From assembly GCA_000310025.1 (NCBI GenBank), contig FN648151.1:124001-188000 (forward strand): a stretch of 64,000 nt of DNA, in the 5' to 3' direction. The notes beneath the pieces are model-generated. The model made no database searches, was not told the DNA's origin, and saw only the letters and a program-made list of their open reading frames with translations. Below are positions 9,983 to 20,449 of the stretch, one piece after another. Every line of letters starts with the position of its first letter. The first letter of the stretch is position 1. A program made the position numbers and the translations under genes. This DNA comes from Ectocarpus siliculosus (Eukaryota > Sar > Phaeophyceae > Ectocarpales > Ectocarpaceae).

Positions 9983-12900
9983 TCACCGTCTCATTGTACC
10001 CGCGGCCAAAATGTGCGGGTTTCTGTCCCAGAAATCGTCTCGAATAAGGTCGCACGCGTCCTCCTCGATTGCTCCGGGAGGCGCGTGGCCCTTCTTCAAG
10101 AGCCGCTTTGCTCTGCCCTTCCCGTCCGAGCATGACACCACCTTTACAACGGCGTCGCCCCGTGGCGCACCCCCCGCCTTCTCGCTGGCACCCCCCTTGC
10201 CTCTCCCCCGTGGTCTCTTATCGCCCTGCCCCTTCCCGGTTGCAGCGCCAGACGCTGCTACCCCGGCTTGCGCATCCCCGCCCTCTGACCCCGCTTCGGG
10301 TTTTCCATCCTCCGAAGGACGAGAATCGGGGATTGTCTCTACTCCGATGTTGTTCTCCACCCGGTTGTTGGTTTCTTGCGCGGCAAGCCTTGGTGCCTCT
10401 ACGCCTGTCTCTCCGGCCTGCCGCCCCGCCGTTGGGGTTTCCCCACCAGTGGCCGTCGCTGAAATGGGGCCACTTTCTACCGGTGGCCCACGTCCGCCCT
10501 TGTCGCCGCTTCCGTCCACTGCAGCGGCGCCATCTTGTCGCGATGGCTGCCGCAATGGTGTTTCAGGCGGCGGCGGCGGCGGTGGCGCCGCCACCGCTGT
10601 TGGTCGGGCACGAAACAGCGTAGTGCCCTTTCGGAAGCGCTGGGGGATCTCGTTGTAGTTGGTGTCGAACCTCGAGAAGAGAAGCTCGTTCTTGTCGCCG
10701 GAGGTGGTGCCCTTGAGGGCTACTTGGGCGTCCTGCTTGGACACCCCTGAGAGATGCGGTTCGCAAAGCGGCGCAAAGCGTATGGTAGGTGCAGCGGCGG
10801 CATTCGATGACGACGGCAGGCTGTAATTTTGAGGGTTCATAAAAGCAAAAGCGCGCACGCGCAGCACACTCTTTCGGCGTGGACACAAACCCGCGTTTTT
10901 TTCGCGAAAAAAAAACAAATGGTTCAAGGTGAGTGAGTCAATCGACCAAGAATAAAAATCCACAAGCAAGTTTCGCCTTGTTGCATTTTCCGTTTTCAGC
11001 TGCACCGAGCCTACGGATATCTATCGCTCCCCGTGGCACTAAAGCATCGCCATACAGTATTCCATCCCCCATGTAACAAGACACCAGCGCAAAGCAAGTT
11101 GGCGCGACGACAGCAGTTGCATGGTACGCGTGTCTCTTTGGCATCGCTACCAACCCTCTCACCATCGGCGACAAGAGCCCAGAAACAGGTGTTGTACAGG
11201 TTGTTGATGTGGCAGTCCGCTTGCCTCCACGAAAAGTAATCCCGGACGTGCTGTGTGAATTATGGCCAATCGTGTGTATGGAGGGGTACTGATGTTTTTC
11301 ATGCCTTAGCGGTCAGACCATTGACCACGCGTCCTCGATAGGACGAAGCATTGTTCCCGCAGGACCGATCACCGATGGTCAATCGTTCCCTTCTACTTTG
11401 CAAATGTGGGATCAGTCAAAAGGTGGGGGTGCTATATCATGGAGGCATGCAGAGAGACAGCAGACCGCAAGCGTGTCAAGAGAAGATGAACGACGATTTA
11501 GGTTTATCCGGTGAGCGAGATGGCGAAGGACGCCTTGTCGACCTCTGCCATGTCGTCCTCGCAAGACGCAAGCTCTTCGCTTACGGCGAGCGTGGACGCC
11601 CGGGCCTGAGCAGCTCGGCGGCGCGAATTATTCTGCAGCTGGTCCTCGAGTCGATGGAGGATCAGTTCGGACACCTCCGTCAGGTTCCAAAGGATGGAGG
11701 GCGACCTTCGCGCCGAGGACCTTGCCGTTGATGACACCATCGACGCCCTGAAGACCGCCGTGGACGAGGAGAAGGGAGCCGCCGAGGTCGCGGCGGAACG
11801 CTCCGAGCTGGCTGAGTGTGCGGGACAAGAATCGATCGGGCACCTAGATCGTTTCACTCCTACGACTGCAACATGAATATAGTATTTTCCCTCGCCTATT
11901 CGCGGTGACTGCAACACATGCACATATGTACAAAAAACACTTTATGCACTCGCCTTTTCGAAGCGACTGCAACAACTGCGCTTGCCCGCTGGGCGTTTTT
12001 GTTCTCTACACTCGTCTACATGCGCCAACCACTGTTCAACTACGGCAGTATTAAATGCATGCGCCAGGAAATTACACCCACTTGCGGACACGCGAAATCG
12101 GCACGCACGTCCGACGAGACTCGCATTGAGGGACGCGCATGCATACATACAAGTAGCGGTTGCAATTCTTGACCGTCTGTGCCACAAAAAGACGCTAAGC
12201 ATGACTACGGGAGTGCTTACCTGGGCGGAGGGGTACGAGACTATCCTGGCGTCGAAGTTGGGTGGGTACAGCAGGGGAGTGTCTGGGAAGTGCTTCGGCC
12301 AGAAGAAGACGAAGCTTGGTAGACAAAGGGGGCAGAGAGACGCGGCAGGCGTGCAAGAGTTGTTCGGGAAACGCAGTAGACATCGGGCGGGGGCTCGTGT
12401 TCAAAGATCGCCAACAGGCAGAACTTGTACCGTAAATGGTTGTTTCAGCTTGAGAGAAGAAAGCACCACATGTGTCTTTCGATTTTTCGTGTGAGGGAGA
12501 ACGGTACAACACTAATAGCGGCACGGTCCAGGTAGAATGAAACCCCCTTACGCTCTCTCTAATTCTGCCTCAAAAGAATAGAGCCAGACCCGATATTCAC
12601 CAAGACTGATGCCAATCAAAAGGCATGCGGCTCTCTGCTCTGATCAAGCTGTGCGGTGCGATACACCACGCTATACACGTCGTGGTTTTCTCGCACAAGG
12701 TGGCTATAATATCTAGTAGGAGCAGCACCTGGAGGAAAAGAGAGACACGAAGGAAGTGGACAGCTTCGCCGATCGCCTCCCGTACAGTGGACTCGAAGCC
12801 GGGAGAAGGAAGCTGAACTCATCGCTCTGTCCGAACGCCATCACCAAGTCCGACCACTCGCTCATTACCTGTCGCGCACACTGCACGGATACGAAAGCAA

Positions 12901-15002
12901 CGAGTAATAGGCCAAAGGTGCGCAGATCAATGGCTCGCATTCTGGTCGGCTGCCCTCGTCAAGCAAGCACCCTTCGCGCAATACACGACACACGCGAATA
13001 TGTACGTTGCGGTCATTTTCATCGGACAGCAGCTGGGCGAGGAATTGACAATCGTGTTGGAGCAGGCATGCAGCTAACAGAATGGAACAACAGGATGTAC
13101 AGCATGGACCTGTGGACACCTACATGATGGGGGTACCATCACGGCCGACAGCGGAGCAAGAACGGGATGTATCAAGGGGGATAACGCCGTGCTCTCCGTC
13201 TACTAACGAAGGGTAGGCATTCTCTTCAGTTTCAAATAAGGTAGATATATCTCACGAACACGATATTCTCTCTCTCTCTACAGCAGTGGAGAGCAAAGAC
13301 GAGGTTGCACATGTGGCTGCGGCTCGGCTGCGGTACATTCAAGTCAAGTGAGGGGAGGCGCATAATCTATCCCCAACAAAGCAGATTGTTACCAGTCGCT
13401 CCACTCGCCCAAACACTTCGGCACAATTAATAGTGGTCTTGCCTTGGTCTTTTTTATCCCCCCGAGCGCCGAAGTCCGATGGATCTTTAGGAATATGGTC
13501 TTTTGCTTTCGCAAATTGCCCCCAAATACCCGAGAAACGCTCCGATTTTGTCTTGCTTAGTTTTGTCTTTGAAAGCACAATTTTTCATTGGCCTGCACAC
13601 CCCGAGATACTCCCGACGTCCTCCCGACACACGCCGCGCCATCCCGTGGAACTACCCAAACACACACAACACACAACTCGGCCGTCAAAGGCGACACCAT
13701 GGCGAACCAACTACAGTAGTACCGCCAGACAGACAGTCAGACAGACGTCACTGCACCGCAGACCCGGTGCGCATTGCATGCTGCCGACATGGTGCAACTT
13801 TTGGGTCATCTTAGATGTATATGTGTGAACCGAAGCACCGCTCTTCTACATGCATGCTCGTGAGCGATACATCAAGCCGCGGCACGAGGAGGGTGAGGCG
13901 GTGAGGCGAGCGGCATAGATCTCTGGAGTGCGGCACAGGTGGTGGAGGCGGAGGTGATGGAGTAAGGGATGCTTCAAGCGGCGTGGGAGCGTGAGGAGGT
14001 GCAGCGCGTGCGTCCTGTGGACCGTGCTGCGGTGATTCGTTTGACGGGGAACGATCGACTCCGTCGACGACAAACTGCGATGTGCATCACAACTTGTGCG
14101 CGTGCTGAAGGGGCACACACATGCATGCCGCCTCCGCTGTTTGAGGCGCTACGGTTCCCATGCACTCCCGGCAACTGAACTGGGCCAGCCGCCTGTTCAT
14201 GAGTAACTTGCTCCTCCAGTATTCTCGCCATGACATACTTAGTTAGCTGGGGGTGTGGGTGCAGTAGAGTATAATAGTAGCCTTGTTGGGGTGGAGGCGA
14301 AAGCTCGAAAATAAACATGTCGCTGTGTTCCGAGTCGGCTCAACCATCTATCTGCCGCCGCCGGTCGAAGGGGCTCCGTCGTGTTGAACGCAACGTTCTT
14401 GGAAATTTCCGTGTTGTTGTTGTTGTTGTTGTTGTTGTCTTCAAATTAAAGAGCGTTCCGATCTCTCTCTACCCAGTACCTTCATATGTCCGCGTACTGA
14501 TCCAACACTTGTACATAAGACCGAAAAAATCACACTCCAGTCTTCGCAAGCAGTTTTGAAACGCGATTCCGGTCTTGGTTTTGGACTTGCTTCCGACTTC
14601 CAAGACCAAGACCTGAGACCAGTCCGCAAACACCGTAATACAATTGTAATTGTTTTCGTTCCTGGATTGTCCTGGAAGATGATAAAAAATTAAAAATCCC
14701 CTCACTTCAGCCATCAGCAGCAGCCCTCGCTCGTCGTTGGGCTTGGTGAACCCATGTTCCGCAGTGAATTTCGTGAACCTGTGTCCGTCCAGCCTGGCGA
14801 CCAGATAAGTGTCGGGTAGCAACGCGTCCGAAAGCTCAAATTTCTTGACGTATTGGAATCTGCTGTTGGCCATGGCGAGTGGCTGAAGGGACCGTGCGTT
14901 CACCACCTGTTGCTTGCTCACGAGGCAAGGCTGCTTGAAGGTGCTGCTGCGATGGGGAGCGAGCACAACGCCCAGAAAAAAACCGGCTGCCGCCCCGATC
15001 AT
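9983..15002 (-). CDS. THG1: tRNA-His guanylyltransferase (Thg1), five exons
   Basis: The enzyme adds the essential G at position -1 of tRNA-His by 3'-5' nucleotide addition. Exons on the minus strand are 15002-14706, 12880-12729, 12314-12221, 11250-11163 and 10746-9983, all GT-AG with continuous phase, giving 464 residues. Visible family signatures are RLDGHRF (metal-binding Asp near residue 72), [10 protein letters not shown] (Asp-Glu at about 119-120), [36 protein letters not shown] (about 188-202) and [10 protein letters not shown]...RFRKGT, with a C-terminal [16 protein letters not shown]. Between RFRKGT and that tail lies a low-complexity insert of about 175 residues rich in P, G, A, E and K, absent from human and yeast Thg1. 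A later ATG at 14873 (MANSRF) aligns with the usual start. The upstream 43 residues may be an organelle-targeting extension or untranslated. Intron 1 contains a dispersed repeat (14412-14506). Confidence 0.93.
11286..11400 (+). repeat. Dispersed repeat in a THG1 intron, copy 1
   Basis: This segment, from TTTTCATGCCTTAGCGGT through GACCATTGACCACGCGTCCTCGA to AATCGTTCCCTTCTAC, matches 58105-58235 inside an intron of the plastid-protein gene, with small indels. It is a non-coding dispersed repeat present in introns of two different genes. The family is not recognised. Confidence 0.8.
11510..11875 (+). pseudogene. GC-rich coding-like fragment inside THG1 intron 4
   Basis: The frame from 11694 encodes a helical, charged segment ([20 protein letters not shown]) with G or C at nearly every third position, unlike the surrounding intron. 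The adjacent stretch 11510-11690 is also GC-rich and open in another plus-strand frame. No start, splice sites or family could be assigned. It may be a fragment of a duplicated gene or mobile element, or an exon of a nested gene. The minus-strand reading is Ser-rich and less natural. Confidence 0.3.
14412..14506 (+). repeat. Dispersed repeat, copy 2, starting with a (GTT)n run
   Basis: This copy matches the reverse complement of 4764-4851. It begins with about eight GTT units and ends at CTGATCCAACAC, beyond which the copies diverge. It lies within intron 1 of THG1. Confidence 0.8.
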
Positions 15003-15510
15003 GTGGTGGTGCTATTGGGAGATGCTTGCTATTGGCCGGGAGGGGAAAGATGCGGCCTAACCTCTCGTTGATCGAAGGCTTTTCTCCTCCAAAAAAAAAA
15101 ATCTCTCTCGGCCTTTCAAGCCCCCCCCCTTGCTCGTTCGCCCACCCCGGTCAGTTCGCTGAGATTTCATGTCCATCTCGAAAAGGGATGTGTCCCGGGA
15201 GGTGGAGTCTGTGAGTACCCGGAGGAGATGACGCATGTAGCTCAAGTAGTTAGATGCCGCCAGCTGTAGTGTATTGTATTGACAGGCAATCGCGGGCCTG
15301 ATTTTGTGTGGTCGTTTCTTCGGAAATCGGCTTCTGGGTATCCCTGTAGTCTTATCCTCGTCATTGTTGCCCTGTGATGACGGCGGTGGTTCAACTCCGC
15401 TTTTCTGGGCGATCGGATTCGATCGCGCCCCTTGTTGGGCGTTGTGTACAGTCTCGCGTCGCCAGGGGCTGGTACTCGATGCCTTGCTCCCGTTGCGATT
15501 GCCTTTGTTT
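15003..15510. promoter_or_regulatory. Shared upstream region of two divergent genes
   Basis: About 500 bp separate the THG1 start (minus strand) from the probable first exon of the plus-strand gene. Both promoters must lie here or in the first introns. There is an A-run next to a CTCTCTC tract at 15092-15110 and a C-run at 15121-15129. No TATA box is obvious. Confidence 0.4.
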
Positions 15511-18500
15511 ATGGGGATGCATCGCGTAATTTTGTTTTGGGCGGCTGCTGCAGCTGCTGTTCCCTACAGCCGGACGACGACACCACCAATGTTTCGCCGC
15601 TGACCTTGCATACCTGCCTCGTCGCCTAATACCACGTTTAGGTGTTCACGGCCCTCGCGAAAGCGCGCGTCCGCAAGGATATGGACCCAGAAGTTCTGAA
15701 GTCATCTCAGGTGTGTGTGTGAACCGGGGCATGTGGGATTGTTGGTCGGTCTCGTGCTCTCCCTTTTGGACGTGACTAGCTCTCCTGATTCGCGGAGGGA
15801 TTGGTTTTGAGCGGCCGGAGAGACGAGACGAGTGAGAAAAAGCAGCAGGTCGGGAATCTCGCTTGCTCCCGCTCCCTTGCACATGATCCCTTGCCGTTGG
15901 AAAGAAGTGATGACCTAGTTTCGTTCAGCAACATACCGGAGTAGAGACCTGAACTACCTGCAAGATTACCATGTTGATGGGCATGTCTGATCTCTCGAGA
16001 CGTGTTGTTGTATGGGAATTTAGAACGGTTTCAGGTTTAGTCCCAGCGGTCCCACCGATCAACACTGTATCATCTTGGTAGGAACGGTGCTGTCACCGTA
16101 TGGCTGTGTTGGTGTTCGTGCGAAGCTCCTTCGATAACGCTGCAGAGTGCAGCCCGGAGATGAATAAACACCAACAGAAAAGTGACGTTTCTATCGTGCA
16201 CACGCTGTACGTAACCCTGTGCATGCCACGTACCGCCGTTGTTGCCGTCCATCAAAACGCGAGGCATGGTTCTCCTCTTGAACACGCCATTGTTTCCAAC
16301 CTATATGTATGCTTACATACTGCTGTGTAGTCTAGCATATGCTACTTCAACATCAACCCCACGCCGAACTAGGCAGCACGTGGCCGCTTCTTGGCACACT
16401 CGCACACACAGTTTCTCTATTTTTGTGACACTTCTTCGCCCGGCGCACTAATCACCCCCACGCCAACAATCGCCCCCTCATGAACTCCACCAGTATTTGG
16501 ACAGAAAGCTGGAGGCTCACCTGAAGTTGGACTGGTACAACGAGCAAGCGGTCAAGAGCGAGGCCCGTCGCCAGGCCAACCAGCCGGTGAGCACAAAGAA
16601 AGAGCATCACGTGCACTATCTAGACTAGTCGGTGGGGTTGACGCGCTTAACCAGACGCAAAATATGCCCAGCAAAATATGCTACCTATAATAGCAGGCTT
16701 TCTTCCTCACTCACTGCTGTGAAGACTTCAACACGTCCCTTCGACTGCTGTGGTAATATCTAGAACGGATAGTCTTTTTCAGTGATTGTTGCGTATATTT
16801 TCCAAGCCGAGTCTCGGCGGGGGGGGGTTCTGTGTTAGGCTCTACTTCGACCTGCGGAGGTGTTCTGGTTTCGGCCAGCGGTTCCACTGAACCTTCCCTG
16901 TAAGCACGCCAGCGCACCTCCTTGAGCCCCGTGCTGAGTGGTACAGTAGTCCTTCCTTTGATTTTGTCTACGCTTCGTGTTCAAGAAGGTGGTCATATGA
17001 ATGTATGGAAGTCGCGTGCAGGTCTCCTCCGGCCTGTTGCGAACGGCGATGTCCGAGGTATCATTAGCCCTCAGCAGAGAAAAGCATTAACGGCAGATGC
17101 CGCAAGGTGCGATGGATAGGGTGGCTGAAATATTGTCTGAATAGCCCGATTGGAAAGCGCATATGCGCTGTGCTACTGCAAGTGTGTTGGGTGTATGTCC
17201 TCCCCGAGCACCTCGCTACTGACCAAGCTCGTGGTTGGCGTTGACATGGTGTTGTGGATTTACTGCCCTCTCTCTGTCGCTGCGGGGCGATGGATCGGTC
17301 TTTCCCGAACACTTGTGTTAGCAGAGCGGATTCCCGAGCTTATTCTGGGTCAAAAGTCAACACCGCCTTGTTCTCCTACACGAAGACCCCCGTCTGATGA
17401 TCCCACACACTGCTGCCTCTCCGCTTTGGCTCGCTTTCTGTCCTTTTCGATTTCTTCGCAGCCCGACTGGATCTGCCTTCTGCTCCAGAGGGACCGTGAC
17501 GCTCGCCGCGCGTGGCAGCTGCTGAAGGCGGTTCAAACCTCCGGCTGGGGGGGCTCCTCGTCCAAGCCCAAGCCGGCCAAGGGGCAGCTTCAGAACCCCG
17601 AAAAGGTGAGACGGGCGGTGTTGACTGCTGTCCAGGGGCACACACACCCTCCCCAGGTCTTCCTTTCTTTTGCCTGCGCAAGGAATTTTCCTCCTATGTA
17701 GATACATGCGTTTGCAATGCGTAAGGGTCGTGGCTTCGATGTTTCCACAGGCACCGTTGTGGCAGCAATACCCGTGCGGTAGTAAGAACACCATTGGTTC
17801 ATGTTTTGGGGTGTATCGCATTCACAGGTTACACGGACGTTGTATTGAACCGATGTTCAGAAACGTACACACCTTTTTGCCCGCGAAGATGCATCCCATT
17901 CCCGCTGTCCCTCCCGAACGTAGGTGCTTTTCTTTGAGCCCGAAGTGATTCCAATCCTCACCCCCTCGCCGTTGTTGCGGCGGTTTTCCCCCTCAGGAAG
18001 CGTACGTCGACTCGGCGGCCCTTGCGGAGAGCAAGCTGGAGCTCCAGGAGGAGCGTGCCGCACAGGGGCTGAGCAACGAGCCCACGCCCTCCTTCGAAGT
18101 CGAAGAGGTGGACGACTGGGAGGTGAGGGGGTTGTGCGGAGGGGGCGGGGTGATCAAGGGTACTTGTATTTTTTTCCTTGTTCTCGTTGACTTGACTCTA
18201 ACCCTGGTTGTAATAGCATTGAGCACAAACTACATGGGAGGTTGGAACCAATTCAGTGGGAGAGGCGTGTCTCGGATATGTCTGGGTGCTATTCGTGTCG
18301 TCGACATTCTCGAGTTCTTTGTTGGCTCGCGCTACACTCCCTGCCGATTTGCCCCCCCCCAACAAAGGTGTGGAGCATGAGCAAGCCTACGTTGGAAGCT
18401 GAATCCATGACGCATGTGATGTCAAAGACCGGTCGATTGCAATCACTCCTCCTTCCCAATGTAGCTTCAAACCGTTCGTGGCGTGGCGGTATATACCTAC

Positions 18501-18628
18501 AACTCGGCCGAGTTTCGTTCGATTTGACGCTTATTTTTCTGCCTCTATTTTTGTAACCGTTTTGCATAACGTCTCCTCCGCAGACCCTGGACGATCTTCC
18601 CGGGGACGAGCCGACGGAGACGGCCTGA
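15511..18628 (+). CDS. Unrecognised protein of about 160 residues, six exons, all introns phase 0
   Basis: Well-supported exons are 15642-15710, 16494-16586, 17462-17605, 17997-18122 and 18584-18628, each bounded by AG and GT and ending or starting on codon boundaries. The last exon ends with TGA. A small first exon at 15511-15525 (MGMHR) is a guess; an internal ATG in the next exon (MDPEVLKSSQ) is the alternative. The product is hydrophilic: a charged helical N-terminal part (YLDRKLEAHLKLDWYNEQAV), a middle DWICLLLQRDRDARRAWQLL segment, a Gly/Ser/Lys/Pro linker and an acidic tail (FEVEEVDDWETLDDLPGDE). It has no membrane segment or signal peptide and no family I recognise. High GC at third positions in the exons, against AT-richer introns, supports it. 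Confidence 0.65.
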
Positions 18629-20449
18629 AGTGGCTCGCCCTCTCCGCCGATTTTGGCGCGGGATTGGGGCTGTAGAAGGCGTCTGGAGTAATCAGGCGCA
18701 GAGTTAGTACGACGCTTGCTCTTTCTTTTTCTCCGACTGCTTTTTTTCTCTCTTCTGGCAGAAGAGAGCGATACGTGTTGTTTGGAGCGGACGAGGTAGC
18801 AAGTAGGGAGAGGGGGGGCGTACGGAGTGGAACGAGGTGTATGCGTGAGACCCCTAGAGAAGGATTGTTGTTGTTTGGTGATTTCGAGTGTGTTGCCCGA
18901 TTGTTGGCCTTTTGGGGACCAGATTTTCCGGTCAGAAAAGAGGCTCTCGATCAAGCAGGGTAGGACCTGCGAGAATTTGTCGTTGGCGTGCAGTGAAGTG
19001 AACAAAGGTGGCGTGGCGCGTCCTCGCTAGGCAAGCCCTCTCGGCGGCTGGCTGGCTGCAGATACGTACCACGATAGGCTCAACAAGCCTGTGCGGTGGT
19101 GTGGCGCTCCCCCGACTTGAACTTGACAGACTGCCTGGTTGTGCCAATCTACTTTCGTCGTTGGTGAGAAGCACTGTCGGCCATTGAGGTCGCGGGGTTT
19201 CTCTGAGGGTCGCTTGGGGGGGCGGGGCGGAAGGGGTGGCGCCTGGGACCCTCCCTGCGGNNNNNNNNNNNNNNNNNNNNNNNNNNNNNNNNNNNNNNNN
19301 NNNNNNNNNNNNNNNNNNNNNNNNNNNNNNNNNNNNNNNNNNNNNNNNNNNNNNNNNNNNGGGGGGGGGGGGGGGGGGGGGGGGGAGGGGGGGGAGGGGG
19401 GGAGAGAGGCTGGGAAAATTTGTCAGCACTGTGCTGGCTGCCCGGCGTTTCCTGTGATGTGTTCTCCGCCTGATGCGTCGATTGCAACACCGACTCGATT
19501 GGAAGGTGATGCTTGGAAGCGTGCTCGCCGTACGCGTTCAGCGTTTCGCTGGAAGTACACCTGGAAGTCTTGGCGCCGGCGTTCTCAGCATCTAGTCCCG
19601 TCGTTGGTCATGCCACTATGGCAGGCGTGTTCTTTGGTGGTGTGGTCAAGGTGGGCATGGTGGACGAGATCCATCATCATCTGCGGCAGCGGCGGCAGTA
19701 GTTGTTGTTGGAGACATAATGCTACAAAGAAAACACGACTGATGCGATGCATGTCTTGTGTGTGTGTGGTTTTCGTCTTTTTTGCGTGCATGTGGGCCAA
19801 GCGCGCCTCTCGGTGTCTGTGCGAGGAACGGCGCTTTCAACTCTTATACGCGAAAAAGCACCGCACGTCCGAACGATGATTGCGGGATCGTCACTTCTCA
19901 AGGGTCTCCCCAGGCACTACCACCGAATACCGGACACACACTGCCATCCGCTTACAGAGTACAGCAGACAGCCCGCGAACTGTCCGCTCGTAATTTTGGC
20001 CTCAAAGCTGATGTTCCTTTCCGCTGTCAGCAGCCAGTCAGCCCGTCAATCGTCGATGCTGCCTGACTGCTCCTACATGCATAGTTCCAGGCAGCACACG
20101 TGGAAGCCTCAAGACGACAACCGCGCGGCATGACCCGTGGCTACAGCAGTGGTCCATACATTTTTGAGAAAAATAGGAGATAATTGAAATTGGAGTATAG
20201 GCTCGCAGGCGAAAGTCCTGACGAACATCAGGCATGGGTTTGTGCATCAGGGACATGCCCTTACTTTGCCTGAAGCCTCGAACGGCGTGCCTGGTCGGCC
20301 GGGTTATACAACGCGAATCAACAAATGGGACGGTGCCACGAGTAAAACCCCTTTTTACCCATTTCAAAAAAGTTCTGAACCAAATTATGCCTACATTCGG
20401 ATCACAAATTTGTGAAGCACCCTTTACACTCACGTACCACATCTTCAAC
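18629..20449. other. Intergenic with assembly gap
   Basis: This is the downstream region of the preceding gene, then the gap at 19261-19360, then sequence with no supported exon. An inexact copy of the 10-mer, TACAGCAGTG, lies near 20143. Confidence 0.5.
19261..19360. other. Assembly gap of 100 N, flanked by poly-G on the right
   Basis: A 100-base run of N is followed directly by about 25 G and then G-rich sequence to about 19405. The round size indicates a gap of unknown length at a homopolymer tract. Confidence 0.98.

Noticed and set aside
9792-10658. 288-codon plus-strand frame opposite the last THG1 exon
   Set aside because: It is Pro/Ser-rich with no motif; the minus strand encodes conserved Thg1 sequence.
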